Assembly (NCBI GenBank): GCA_963770245.1
Contig: CAVYOX010000015.1
Coordinates: 62,001 to 126,000 of the forward strand
Origin: PALSA-270 sp963770245
GTDB taxonomy: Bacteria > Acidobacteriota > Terriglobia > Terriglobales > Acidobacteriaceae
Reading direction: 5' to 3'
DNA length: 64,000 bases
The notes under the pieces were generated by a model. The model was not told where the DNA came from. It was given only the letters and a program-made list of their open reading frames with translations, and did no database searches. Position numbers and translations under genes: made by a program. How positions within the stretch are numbered: the stretch's first letter is position 1; each line of letters begins with the position of its first letter. Positions 9,009 through 18,151 of this stretch are shown piece by piece.

Positions 9009-9539
9009 CTACTTTGTTTTCCGCTGAAACAACGGGGCGCCCCAACTGCCTGCCGCTAAGAGTGCTCCGAAGAGAATGATCGCGTCGATGCTCGATCTTC
9101 CTTGGGGGGACCAGTACACGTCTTTCAGATTCAACCAGAGAGCAAATTCGTCAAGCGTCAGGGCTGCGCCCACGCCATATAGAATCGACATAAGCCGGCT
9201 GAGAAAGATCGAGGAATGGTCGGAACCGACACCGATCTCACACAACCATCCGTATCCTACCAGCAGGAGAATGATAATCCCGAAGACGAGATGATGAATG
9301 TGGCGCCCCCCAACCTCGATGAAATGGAACGGTGGAATCTGGTGCAGGATCGCATAGACCACCGCCCGAACTCCACCGAAAGTTAGAAAGAAACTCACCG
9401 ATGCCACAAAGAGCCGCCGTCGCGGTCGGTCGGGAATGCGCTCGTGGAGAGCTTGGCCGAGGGAGGTTCCATGGAGCAGCAACAATATGAGAGCCGTCCC
9501 CGAGATCGTGAGTAGGAGTATGAACCACGAGTAAGCCAT
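9009..9539 (-). CDS. Conserved integral membrane protein of unknown function
   Basis: A 176-residue protein with about five membrane helices (WFILLLTISGTALILLLLHG at the N-terminus, then RRLFVASVSFFLTFGGVRA, HLVFGIIILLLVGYGW, LMSILYGVGAALTLDE, and a final IILFGALLAAGSWGA). A histidine pair (GGRHIHHLVFG) and an acidic segment (LTLDEFALWLNLKDVYW) stand near the membrane face and could bind a metal or form an active site. I do not recognise a named family. It is flanked by a terminator on its 3' side and an unrelated divergent peptidase gene, so context gives no role. Confidence 0.7.
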   Translation of the reverse strand: MAYSWFILLLTISGTALILLLLHGTSLGQALHERIPDRPRRRLFVASVSFFLTFGGVRAVVYAILHQIPPFHFIEVGGRHIHHLVFGIIILLLVGYGWLCEIGVGSDHSSIFLSRLMSILYGVGAALTLDEFALWLNLKDVYWSPQGRSSIDAIILFGALLAAGSWGAPLFQRKTK

Positions 9540-9696
9540 GCGACATTAGACAGCATCTAGCTGCGACTTCGCCACGGCATCTGAAGTTTTGTTGATCAAC
9601 TCAGGGAGGCCTGGAAGCTGACCGAATAAGAGCCAAGATAGAAGCCGCATGCTAAGCTTTTTGGGTCCTCAATCCGCATTGCCGTAGGTGATACGT

Positions 9697-11820
9697 ATGC
9701 GATTTCTTTTGTTTTCGGCCATTTTGCTGTGCGATTTGTTATTGGCTGGGTCTGGGCAACACGGATTTGTCCACGTCGCTCTGGCGCAATCGTCCTCGGG
9801 TGAGTCCGGAAAACTGGCACCACAACTCGACCATTTCGATCCCAAAAACGTGGATTCCTCAATCGATGCCTGCACTGACTTCTATCAGTACTCATGCAAG
9901 CGTTGGATCGCCGCAAATCCGGCTCCCCCGGACGAAGTTTTCTGGGGCGCTTTTGGCAAACTCCAGTTGTGGAACACCGCGGTGCTTCGCCAAACAGTGC
10001 TCGCGGTCGCGGCCAAACCAGCGGCCGTGCGCACGCCGGTCGAACAGAAGGTGGGCAACTATTGGACGGCCTGCATGAATGAAAAGCAAAGAAATGTCCG
10101 CTCGCTTGATACCCTCCGTCCGACGCTCGATCGTATCGACGCCATGCGCAACAAGCAGCAGATCGCAGAAATTGTGGCCGAAATTCACCGCCTCGTTCCG
10201 GGGGCGTGGGATACTGGCGATGCCTGGACGAAAGCATCGCTATTTGGCTTCGGTTCCGCGCCGGACTACCACGATACCAGCCACGTGATCGCTCAATTTG
10301 ATCAAGGAGGGATGGGGCTTCCCGGTCGCGAGTTCTATCTAAACAACGATCGGAAGTCGGCGGACATCCGGGCCAAGTACGTTGATCATATCGCCCGCAT
10401 ACTCGCGCTGGCCGGCATCCCCGAAACACAGGCCAGGGAGGATGCCAACGTGGTGCTGCAAATGGAAACCACCATGGCGAAAGTTAGCATGGATATCGTC
10501 AAGCGGCGCGACCCCGCGAACCTCGACAATGAGATGGATCTCGAAGCAGTCAAGGAGCTGGCACCGTCTTTCGATTGGAGCCGATATCTCGAGCTGGTTC
10601 ACGCTCCTCCGGTCGGTACCTATATTGTTACATCGCCCGATTTCTTTCGGGAAATGGAGCAGCAGATCAACAACGAGCCACTCGATCACTGGAAGGCATA
10701 TCTGAAATGGACCTTATTGTCCGGCGAAGCAGCCGAGATGAGTGAGGATTTCGTCAACGAAGACTTTGCGTTCAACGCGCAGACCATCTTCGGGGCCAAA
10801 ACGATGGAACCCCTCTGGCGCCGGTGTATTGAATCGGAGGATCGCAACATCGGCGAGGCTTTGGGACAAAGCTACGCAGCCCGGGCCTTTCCGCCGAAGA
10901 GCAAAGCGCGAATGAAGCAAATGGTGGACAACCTTAAGGCGGCGCTTGGTCAAGACATCGATTCCATGGATTGGATGGACGCTGAAACTAAGAAGCAGGC
11001 ACAGATCAAGCTGGCGGCTCAGGTCGATAAGATCGGATACCCGGACCATTGGCGCGATTATTCGGGTTTGGAGATTCGCAGTGACAATCATTTGGCAAAC
11101 GTTGAGCGGGCCTCCGAATTCGAATTCAAACGCCAGCTGCAGAAAATCGGCAAGCCCTTAGACCGGACGGAGTGGGGGATGACCCCGCCGACGGTCAACG
11201 CCTACGAGGATCCGCAGACCAACACCATAAATTTCCCCGCCGGTATTCTGCAACCGCCTTTTTTCGATCCCGCGATGGATGACACGGTAAACTATGCCGC
11301 CATCGGCGCCGTGATCGGTCACGAGACCATCCATGGCTACGACGACCAAGGACGCAAGTTCGATGCGATCGGCGACTTGCACGACTGGTGGAGCGCCGAA
11401 GCCGCCACAGCCTATGACGAGCGAGGCGACTGTATTGCCGATGAGTACACGGAATTTGTCCCCGAATTGGGTGTGAAACAGGATGGACGGCTGACCCAAG
11501 GCGAAAACACAGCTGATAATGGCGGCATCCACATTGCCCTGTTGGCACTCGAGAGCGACCTGAAGAGTAAGGGGGGGAGCCTTGACGCCAAAGGACGAGA
11601 TGGTTTGACGGGATGGCAACGCTTCTTCCTGGCGTATGCCAACATGTGGTGCAGCGCTTGGACTCCGGAGATGATGCGAACGGAGATTCTCTCCAACCCG
11701 CATCCTCTGGACAAATACCGGGTCAACAATGTCCTCGGAAACATGCCGGAGTTTGCCAAGGCGTTCGGGTGCCACAAAGGGCAACCCATGGTGCACGCAA
11801 ACGCTTGCCGGGTGTGGTGA
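9697..11820 (+). CDS. M13-family zinc metallopeptidase (neprilysin/PepO-like), exported
   Basis: A 707-residue peptidase of the M13 family, which cleaves short peptides outside the cytoplasm. The N-terminus (MRFLLFSAILLCDLLLAGSG) is a signal peptide. The mature protein opens with FDPKNVDSSIDACTDFYQYSC, the usual M13 start. Zinc ligands are in GHETIHGYDDQGRKFD (HExxH near residue 541) and ENTADNGG (near 603). The substrate-binding NAYEDPQTNTINFPAGIL is present, and the C-terminus ends in CRVW, the CxxW motif of the family. Length fits the family. The ATG at 9697 is preferred over the GTG at 9688 because TAGG lies directly upstream. Flanking genes are not functionally linked. Confidence 0.93.
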   Translation: MRFLLFSAILLCDLLLAGSGQHGFVHVALAQSSSGESGKLAPQLDHFDPKNVDSSIDACTDFYQYSCKRWIAANPAPPDEVFWGAFGKLQLWNTAVLRQTVLAVAAKPAAVRTPVEQKVGNYWTACMNEKQRNVRSLDTLRPTLDRIDAMRNKQQIAEIVAEIHRLVPGAWDTGDAWTKASLFGFGSAPDYHDTSHVIAQFDQGGMGLPGREFYLNNDRKSADIRAKYVDHIARILALAGIPETQAREDANVVLQMETTMAKVSMDIVKRRDPANLDNEMDLEAVKELAPSFDWSRYLELVHAPPVGTYIVTSPDFFREMEQQINNEPLDHWKAYLKWTLLSGEAAEMSEDFVNEDFAFNAQTIFGAKTMEPLWRRCIESEDRNIGEALGQSYAARAFPPKSKARMKQMVDNLKAALGQDIDSMDWMDAETKKQAQIKLAAQVDKIGYPDHWRDYSGLEIRSDNHLANVERASEFEFKRQLQKIGKPLDRTEWGMTPPTVNAYEDPQTNTINFPAGILQPPFFDPAMDDTVNYAAIGAVIGHETIHGYDDQGRKFDAIGDLHDWWSAEAATAYDERGDCIADEYTEFVPELGVKQDGRLTQGENTADNGGIHIALLALESDLKSKGGSLDAKGRDGLTGWQRFFLAYANMWCSAWTPEMMRTEILSNPHPLDKYRVNNVLGNMPEFAKAFGCHKGQPMVHANACRVW

Positions 11821-11892
11821 AAGCCGACTGCGCGAGCGCGTCATTCAGACCCCGCTCGTCCCCGCGGACGGGGGCCGCGGTTGATCGAGGGG

Positions 11893-11920
11893 AGAGTGAA
11901 CTGCCATGGCAGTTCACTCT
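11893..11920. promoter_or_regulatory. Perfect 28-bp palindrome upstream of the alcohol dehydrogenase gene
   Basis: The half-site AGAGTGAACTGCCA is followed at once by its exact reverse complement, giving a 28-bp dyad with no spacer centred on CATG. It ends 29 bases before the ATG at 11950. It lacks a T-run, so a simple terminator is less likely than an operator for a dimeric regulator or an attenuating mRNA hairpin. The arrangement is seen directly; the role is inferred. Confidence 0.6.
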
Positions 11921-11949
11921 TGAAGCTAGAGCCTGGGTGGAATTGTCAG

Positions 11950-12942
11950 ATGAGAGCCCTTGTCTTGAATTCGCCAAAAGAGATTGGGCAGCGTCCCTTG
12001 CAAATGGTTGACCTGCCGCAGCCGGTTTCCACCGCTGGCCAAGTTCTGCTGCGCGTGCGCGCCTGCGGAGTTTGCCGCACCGATCTGCATATCGTCGAAG
12101 GAGAGCTGCCGCAACGCCGTCCGCGGCTGATTCCCGGCCATCAAATTGTCGGTGAAATTGTTGCAGGCCCAACTCTCGAACTACCGCTTGGCATGCGGGT
12201 GGGCGTGTCTTGGATCGGCGGAACCGACGGCACCTGCTGGTACTGTCGGCGCGGTCTTGAGAACCTTTGCGACTCGCCGACTTTCTCCGGCTATACGGTG
12301 GACGGCGGTTATGCAGAATACACCGCGGCTCGCGCGGACTTTGTTTTCCCGCTCCCGCCGAATCTAGACGATCTGCACGCCGCCCCGCTGTTATGCGCCG
12401 GTATTATTGGCTTTCGCAGTCTGCGCGTGGCGGGAGTCGAACCTAGAGAGCGGGTCGGCTTGTTTGGTTTTGGCGCATCCGCCCATCTTGCCATTGCAGT
12501 CTTGCGTTCCTGGCAATGTGAAGTCTATGTGTCGACCCGAGGTGCTTCGCATCGCAAGCTGGCGGAGTCGCTGGGCGCTGCCTGGGTGGGCGATGCGACC
12601 GAGAAACCGCCAGTGCAATTGGACCGCGCAGTCACGTTCGCTCCCAGCGGAGACGTGGTCTTGGCCGCGTTGTCCAGTCTGCGGAAAGGTGGCGTGGTTG
12701 CCATTAACGCAGTTCACCTCGACCGTATTCCAGAATTCGACTATGACCGACTACTTTGGGGCGAACGCCAGTTACGCAGCGTGGCCAACATGACCCGGTC
12801 CGACGCTCGGGATTTCCTTGACCTGGCGGCAAAGATTCCTCTTCAGCCCACGGTGACAGCATTTCCCCTCGACCAGGCCAACGAAGCTTTGGCGGCGCTG
12901 AAAGGCGATCGGGTGGATGGCGCCGTCGCGCTCATTCCATAG
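11950..12942 (+). CDS. Zinc-dependent alcohol dehydrogenase
   Basis: A 330-residue medium-chain dehydrogenase (AdhP-like) that would oxidise alcohols or reduce aldehydes with NAD(P). The catalytic zinc ligands are in CGVCRTDLHIVEGE and PGHQIVGEIV; the structural zinc lobe is TCWYCRRGLENLC, with only part of the usual four-Cys set obvious. The nucleotide-binding turn is GLFGFGASAHLAI. The ATG at 11950 (MRALVLNSPKEIG) matches the usual family start; the open frame to 11881 runs through the palindrome and is not used. It is a single-gene unit, probably controlled through the palindrome just upstream. Substrate cannot be told from sequence. Confidence 0.9.
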   Translation: MRALVLNSPKEIGQRPLQMVDLPQPVSTAGQVLLRVRACGVCRTDLHIVEGELPQRRPRLIPGHQIVGEIVAGPTLELPLGMRVGVSWIGGTDGTCWYCRRGLENLCDSPTFSGYTVDGGYAEYTAARADFVFPLPPNLDDLHAAPLLCAGIIGFRSLRVAGVEPRERVGLFGFGASAHLAIAVLRSWQCEVYVSTRGASHRKLAESLGAAWVGDATEKPPVQLDRAVTFAPSGDVVLAALSSLRKGGVVAINAVHLDRIPEFDYDRLLWGERQLRSVANMTRSDARDFLDLAAKIPLQPTVTAFPLDQANEALAALKGDRVDGAVALIP

Positions 12943-13498
12943 CTCAAAGGTCCAAAACCGTTCTGAGGGAAACTCGGACTCAGGCGCGAACAGAAGGACC
13001 CTTTGTGCTATCAATCACAAGCGGTGCTATGACTTGCGTGCATGACTCGCGGGGAAATGTGCCGCCGAACGGCCGCAGAATCCGTCGGAATTATGAATCG
13101 CTGCGCCCCATACCCGGTCCGGGAAAAGCATCCTGCGACTGGTGTCGGGAGGCACTCCGCTCAGCCGACTGCAGCTGCTTCCATCTGGCTTGTTGCCGCA
13201 ACCCCTTCTGCGCCGTAGGCCTTCGAGCGCTGCCAACGCACAGAGCCGGTTTATGAAGCGAGTCAGCCCCTTGGATCAATCTCGAAAGACGCTTCCTGCT
13301 TTCCCCAAACTTTCGCTATGGACAAAACCATTTGATATTAGGTATAAAAAAATGGCCCAGAACCCTTGCCTGGCGCGGACTTGGCGACTAGGAGGCGACG
13401 AGACAGTCGGTCGTTTGCCTGGAATCGGAAAGTGCCACACGCTCCATTGCTCGCTACGGGCGCGTCCCAACTCGAAGGTTTTTCGGAAGCAGTGGCAT
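12943..13498. other. Intergenic region, no recognised gene
   Basis: About 555 bases. A plus-strand open frame (13005-13256) is cysteine-rich (CDWCREALRSADCSCFHLACC) but has no ribosome-binding site or family match. A long upstream extension of the GAF gene (to 13142) is also open but reads as low-quality protein. AT-rich sequence near 13330-13352 (TTTGATATTAGGTATAAAAA) is the best candidate for the GAF gene promoter. Confidence 0.4.
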
Positions 13499-15307
13499 AT
13501 GGACCGGCAACCCCGTCTCGATCGCGAATCATTCGAGCAGATCTTGGCTACAGCCTGGGTGCTCCAGCAACTCCAAAGACGTGTCTCACCTTTGGGTTCC
13601 GGTGCGAACTACGATACGTCACAGCTATTAGACCTGGTCGAAGCCCAGCACGCAATGCAAACCGGGGCGCTTTCTCCAGACGCGGCGCTCTGTCGAATCG
13701 TCGGCCTTGCCCTGAAACTGGTCCCAGCGCATGGCGCGGGAGTGTGGCTGTTCGCCGGGGATGCATTCGTGTACCGCGCCGGGACAGGGACCGCGTCCGA
13801 CGATGAAGGCTTGCGCGCCGCCGTGTTGTCCAGACTTGAAGGTTGGGCACCGTCAGATGAATCCCATCCGGACGGCGATAGGGCAGAGGGCACTGCCTTT
13901 AAGTCACTGCTGGTCGCGCCCATCCACCAGGGACCGAAAGTTGTGGGAGCATTTGCGGTCTTTTCCGAGAATGCGCGCGGGTTCAGCGCGCGGGATGTCA
14001 CGACCGCGCGTTTGCTGACTGGCCTTCTGGCGCACGCCGTGGATAAGGCCTCGAGCGCAAGATTCGAACACATTGTCTCGTTGGAACGTGCCGTGGTTCT
14101 GCATGTCATTGAAGACCTTGTTCCTACCCTGGCCGGACTCGCCTCCAGGACACAGCGTGCCCTTCCATTTCCGGCCGTCCCGGCGGCTTCGGTCGAAGCT
14201 CAGACCGCCGCCACGCTGAGCTTGCCAAGTTTTGTCCCGGGGGAGGTTGGAAACGGAACGCACGCTGAGACACTCGCAGCACTGGTAGAGGAGGTGGAAA
14301 ACTTTCAAGGCTCAGACGCACCTCCCCGAAGCGAGCTCCCCCGGGTTGCCGAGGAAAGCGCGGACCTGATCGAGGAGATGCTTGAGGCCGACCGGATGCA
14401 GGAAAAGCTGCTGACGCTTGAATCCGGTCCCAGTCAGAACTTGATAATCCCTGCTTCTTCAGTGCCGGCGGCACCGGTCGTAGGGTCTACCCAGGTGGAA
14501 TCGGAGCCTGGCCGCGAAACGCGCAATGAACCCGTCATTGGGGTTCTGCAACCCCCAACTCAGGAGGCCTGTGATTCCGGCCCTTCAAAGCAGGATGGAG
14601 ACGACTGTGGCGTATCATCGGTTCGGCTTTTGCCCGTTTCCCCCTATCAGCTACCTTTTGGGCTCCGAAATAGGTTGGTACACATCGCAGCCCTGATGAA
14701 TCGGTTCGAACGCGCGACAACCAAGATCAATGGGTTGCTTCGGGCAAAGCGAATGACTCCGGCGATGAAACGCAGCAGCGCAGCGACAGCACTGCTGATC
14801 GCTCTGGCATTTGTGGCGGTGAAGCGCAGCGTCCCCAGGATTCAAACTGCAGGTCCTGTAATCACGTCGAAGACGAGCGTTCCGGGAAGCGAGACGGGAC
14901 TGAAGATTCCTGTGGCGGGGATCAGCCACAAACGAGTGACCGACTCAGACATCGCGGCCGCGTTACGCGAGATGAGCCCCTTTGAGATACCCGGACTGCG
15001 TCGTCAGGCCCGCTACGGCGACGAATCGGCAGCGTTGCTTCTCGGCATGGCCTATGAGGTAGGGCACGGTCTGCCGCAAGACTGCGTAAAAGCAGCCTAC
15101 TGGGTAGGGGAGGCGGCGAACGGAGGAAACGCCGCTGCTGCATTTAACCTCGGCCTCCGTTACCGAAACGGTGACGGAGTTCCCCCTAGTCTCACAGAGT
15201 CCGACAAATGGCTTCGGAAGGCAGCCACACAGCACTATCCGGTTGCGCAAATTGTGTTAGGCACGCTTACTGCAAATCAAAGTCATATATCGTCGTTGGG
15301 GCAATAG
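13499..15307 (+). CDS. GAF domain - membrane helix - Sel1 repeat protein
   Basis: A 602-residue protein of unusual order. Residues ~45-190 form a GAF-type sensor domain (GVWLFAGDAFVYRAGTG, LLVAPIHQGPKVVGAFAVFS, FSARDVTTARLLTGLLAHAV). A long proline/acid-rich linker follows. A single membrane helix (ATALLIALAFVAV, near residue 428) is followed by at least two Sel1/TPR-like repeats (SAALLLGMAYEVGHGLPQD, and AAFNLGLRYRNGDGVP) at the C-terminus. This suggests a cytoplasmic signal-sensing domain tied to an extracytoplasmic protein-interaction module; function is not known. The ATG at 13499 is chosen because GGAAG precedes it and the protein becomes regular from there. It could be part of signalling with the broken two-component locus downstream. 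Confidence 0.75.
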   Translation: MDRQPRLDRESFEQILATAWVLQQLQRRVSPLGSGANYDTSQLLDLVEAQHAMQTGALSPDAALCRIVGLALKLVPAHGAGVWLFAGDAFVYRAGTGTASDDEGLRAAVLSRLEGWAPSDESHPDGDRAEGTAFKSLLVAPIHQGPKVVGAFAVFSENARGFSARDVTTARLLTGLLAHAVDKASSARFEHIVSLERAVVLHVIEDLVPTLAGLASRTQRALPFPAVPAASVEAQTAATLSLPSFVPGEVGNGTHAETLAALVEEVENFQGSDAPPRSELPRVAEESADLIEEMLEADRMQEKLLTLESGPSQNLIIPASSVPAAPVVGSTQVESEPGRETRNEPVIGVLQPPTQEACDSGPSKQDGDDCGVSSVRLLPVSPYQLPFGLRNRLVHIAALMNRFERATTKINGLLRAKRMTPAMKRSSAATALLIALAFVAVKRSVPRIQTAGPVITSKTSVPGSETGLKIPVAGISHKRVTDSDIAAALREMSPFEIPGLRRQARYGDESAALLLGMAYEVGHGLPQDCVKAAYWVGEAANGGNAAAAFNLGLRYRNGDGVPPSLTESDKWLRKAATQHYPVAQIVLGTLTANQSHISSLGQ

Positions 15308-15424
15308 TGGCGCTCATCCGAGAGTATCCACCCCGATTGAGGGCGAATGAACTAACAACGGCCAAAGAGCATCACCCAATTATTCAATTCTCGACAGTTG
15401 TGGGTCCACTTACTTTTGTCCCTT

Positions 15425-15495
15425 AAGCCATGGTCACCGTCATGCTTCAGAAATGCCATGGCCTCCACGCCGTCGGCCGCCACGTGTAACTTCAA
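15425..15495 (-). pseudogene. Response-regulator receiver fragment (Rcp1-like)
   Basis: On the minus strand the segment KLHVAADGVEAMAFLKHDG is a clear piece of a CheY-like receiver domain (beta-2/alpha-2 region, as in Rcp1 proteins). Only ~22 residues remain: the N-terminal part is cut off at the amidohydrolase start codon (15497) and the part with the phospho-acceptor Asp is missing on the other side. With the CHASE3 fragment at 16960-17215, in the same orientation, it looks like the residue of a sensor-kinase/response-regulator pair that the amidohydrolase gene now separates. Confidence 0.6.
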
Positions 15496-15496
15496 G

Positions 15497-16897
15497 ATGA
15501 AAACGCTCACAAAGGCTCTTTTCGTCCTTATCCTCTCGTTGTCCTTGGCGGGAGTCAACGTAGCCGAGACACAGGCCCCACAGGCAAAGCTGCTCATCAC
15601 GAATGCGCTTCTCTTAACAATGGTCCCGGGGCAAGAAAAGCCCTTCACTGGATACATCGTTGTCGGGAACGATGGAACCATCACCGCTATCGGCACTGGC
15701 TCGCCGCCGTCCGGCTTGTCCGCCACGACTACGTACAATGCAGCCGGAAAGTGGATTATTCCCGGATTCATTTCCGCGCACAGCCACTTGTGGCAAAGCG
15801 CGTACCGTGGCCTCGCGCCGGACAAAGAGCTCGATGGTTGGCTCACTGTTCTGTACCTCGAACATGCGCCTAAATCGAAAGCGGAGGATTTCTACTGGTT
15901 TACCCTGGATGGAGCGCTCGACCATCTTCGCCACGGCATAACGGGGGCCTTCAACTTTAACTATGCACCGAGTGACCTGGGTGGCAGTACGGGCGACCAG
16001 AGTTTCGATCGCTCGGAGTTTCGCGCGGAATCAAAGTCGGGAATTCGGTTTGTCCATTCCATCAGCATTGGCCAGCTTGGCCCGAAATGGTCGGCGGACC
16101 AGGCGATTGCCTACGTGAAGAGCTTCATGGATTGGACGAAAACGCAGCCCTCTTCCAGCCGTTTCCTGAAAACAATGCTCGATGGCGGCGGCGCATACGC
16201 GGAAAATGCGGACCAGGTGCGGACGGAAGCGCGAATTATGCGCGAACTTGGGATCGGAGACGAGCAGCACTATCTGGAAACTGCGGCGGAACAGGTCAAG
16301 GAGAGATCGGTGTTTCCTTGGTTCGTGGAGAGCGGTATCCTCGGCCCAAATCTAGTCTGGGGACATTTCGTTCATCCGGATCATAATATTCTCGAGCAGA
16401 CTGCGAAGTTTCATGTAGGTGTGAGCTGGAATCCGCTCTCGAACGGACGGCTGGCCTCGGGCATTGCGGACATTCCTGCGTACTTGAAAATGGGAATCCG
16501 TGTTGGAATGGGGGTGGATGGGGAGGCGAGCGCCGACCGCGCCGACCCGTTTGAAAACATGCGCATGGGGTTGTATCTCGTCCGCGCAAAGTATGAAAAC
16601 GCCAGCGTGCTTTCACCTTATCAGGTATTGCAATTGCATACTCTCGGCTCCGCCGACGTTCTGGGCGTTGGAGATAAATTGGGGAGTCTCGCGAAGGGCA
16701 AGCTAGCTGACATGGTTGTGATTGACCCAAATGAATTCGGGCATGTGTTTGATCCCTATGCCAGCCTCGTATTTGTTGGTGGAGTCGAAGATATCGATCG
16801 TATCTACGTTGGAGGTGACCTCGCGGTATCGCATGGAAAAGTATCCGGGCAGAACGTGGACGAGGTGCGTCATGAGGCGGAGAGCAGAGTGCGCTAG
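15497..16897 (+). CDS. Secreted metal-dependent amidohydrolase
   Basis: A 466-residue member of the amidohydrolase superfamily (cytosine deaminase/TRZ-ATZ/SsnA-like). MKTLTKALFVLILSLSLAGV is a signal peptide. The metal-binding HxH is in GFISAHSHLWQSAYRG, an additional metal/catalytic His candidate in VWGHFVHPDHN, and an acidic residue in GMGVDGEASADR. The C-terminus has the usual LGSLAKGKLADMVVID beta-sandwich. The substrate is unknown; such enzymes hydrolyse C-N bonds of purines, triazines, guanidines or cyclic amides. The ATG at 15497 begins at the very edge of a receiver-domain fragment on the opposite strand, and its 3' end meets a CHASE3 fragment, so this gene appears to have been inserted into another locus. 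No clear ribosome-binding site is visible. Confidence 0.85.
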   Translation: MKTLTKALFVLILSLSLAGVNVAETQAPQAKLLITNALLLTMVPGQEKPFTGYIVVGNDGTITAIGTGSPPSGLSATTTYNAAGKWIIPGFISAHSHLWQSAYRGLAPDKELDGWLTVLYLEHAPKSKAEDFYWFTLDGALDHLRHGITGAFNFNYAPSDLGGSTGDQSFDRSEFRAESKSGIRFVHSISIGQLGPKWSADQAIAYVKSFMDWTKTQPSSSRFLKTMLDGGGAYAENADQVRTEARIMRELGIGDEQHYLETAAEQVKERSVFPWFVESGILGPNLVWGHFVHPDHNILEQTAKFHVGVSWNPLSNGRLASGIADIPAYLKMGIRVGMGVDGEASADRADPFENMRMGLYLVRAKYENASVLSPYQVLQLHTLGSADVLGVGDKLGSLAKGKLADMVVIDPNEFGHVFDPYASLVFVGGVEDIDRIYVGGDLAVSHGKVSGQNVDEVRHEAESRVR

Positions 16898-16959
16898 GAC
16901 GCCTTCTTCACAAGCAACAGGCGCACTTCCTAGACGATGAACATGCCGAGCCTTTGGTT

Positions 16960-17215
16960 CACTGGCGCGGAGGTCCGCGAGATAGGACTCGTTGCCCGTC
17001 AATGCGAATCCGCGGGCACTGGCTTCGATGCCCTTCATGGATAGGACTAAATCTTCCAGGCTGGCAAGAACTTCGTCTGTGTGCCTTACCCATTGGCCAC
17101 TTTCACTGAACATAACCATGCCGCGATAGGAGATCGCCCCCACCATGAGTAAGGCCAGAATGGCGGACCCGAACCCGAGTTGCACTTTGCGGTTCAAGCG
17201 TGGCTTAGGCTTCAT
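16960..17215 (-). pseudogene. CHASE3 sensor N-terminal fragment
   Basis: MKPKPRLNRKVQLGFG, a membrane helix (SAILALLMVGAISYRGM) and SMKGIEASARGFALTGNESYL match the N-terminus of the CHASE3-GGDEF-EAL protein at 3880. Similarity stops after about 84 residues (YLADLRASE), and the open frame then runs backwards through the amidohydrolase 3' end to 16703 as non-homologous sequence. The second membrane helix and all output domains are gone. It cannot signal. In view of the receiver fragment at 15425-15495 on the same strand, the lost part may have been a histidine kinase rather than a cyclase; this is inference. Confidence 0.75.
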
Positions 17216-17458
17216 TTGACCGGACGTTCGTCAAGGGGGGAAGGTCGATCGGAGTTCGGGTTGAGAACGCGGGTGCCGCCTCGCGCGGGGGCACGAGGAA
17301 AAGCGCCTTTTCCTTCACACTTAAGTATGTATTCAGACCGTTCCGAACAGGATTAAGACCCTTTGAGACCTGCACTCGGAAGGGTGTCAAATCAGGCAAT
17401 TCCCGAATCGGGAATGGTGGCGGAGGCGGCAGGTGGGAGGGAAGGAAGACAGCTGCGG

Positions 17459-18151
17459 CTAGGGTGCACCCCGCACTTTCTTGAACGGCGCGGACTCCAT
17501 GGCTAGGTTTTCCAGGTGCTCCTGCAGCTCTTTCTGCGTTGCGTCCTCAAGACCGGTGAACTCAATACCCATTCCTACTCCGCCGTCGCTCGTCCTGACG
17601 ATGGCTGTTGTCTTAACCTGTTCGGAATTCAGCCAAAAAGTGATGGTGACTGCCTTTTTCAGGGGGAAGGGCACCATGGTCTCGACATAACAGCCCCGGC
17701 CGCCGATATCGGTCGTCTTGAATCCCATGTTCGAGCCAATCGTTTCATCCCGGATTTCGATGGGGAACGAAATTCGATGCCGGGGATATTTTCTCCTGTC
17801 TTTGGCCGACGGCTTGGTTCGGGAAATGGGACGGGCCGAGGCGGTCCGCAGTGCCTCCCTCTCCGCTTGCCAGGGTATGCGTTGCCCCTCCACCATCTTG
17901 ACTCCCACGTCCATTTTCTGGCCCTGCCCACTCGCCACCCACATCACTTTGAAACGGGCCTTCTTGTCGCCGACCTGTATCGCGATGATTTCCCCGACCG
18001 CAAGCCGTTTTTCAAGTCCTGAAAGCTTGGCGCCGTGATCGCTGATGTTATCGGCCTGCGCATGCTGGGAGAATGGACGGCTGTTCGCGTCCATCCCAAA
18101 CACATGAATCATAAGGTCTACTTTGAAACGGGGTTCTGACGTGTCTTGCAT
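17459..18151 (-). CDS. Tandem PilZ-domain protein
   Basis: A 230-residue cytoplasmic protein with two PilZ-like domains. The second (from about residue 118) has RRKYPRHRISFPIEI and DIGGRGCYVETMVPFP, which match the c-di-GMP-binding RxxxR and (D/N)xSxxG motifs, with Gly in place of Ser in the second. The first (residues ~8-95) is more degenerate (RFKVDLMIHVFG, then DNISDHGAKLSG), retaining the D-N-x-S-x-x-G strand but not the arginine pair. PilZ proteins read out cyclic di-GMP to control motility, secretion or polysaccharide output; the GGDEF-EAL protein at 1.1-3.9 kb could feed it. No partner gene is adjacent. Confidence 0.85.
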   Translation of the reverse strand: MQDTSEPRFKVDLMIHVFGMDANSRPFSQHAQADNISDHGAKLSGLEKRLAVGEIIAIQVGDKKARFKVMWVASGQGQKMDVGVKMVEGQRIPWQAEREALRTASARPISRTKPSAKDRRKYPRHRISFPIEIRDETIGSNMGFKTTDIGGRGCYVETMVPFPLKKAVTITFWLNSEQVKTTAIVRTSDGGVGMGIEFTGLEDATQKELQEHLENLAMESAPFKKVRGAP

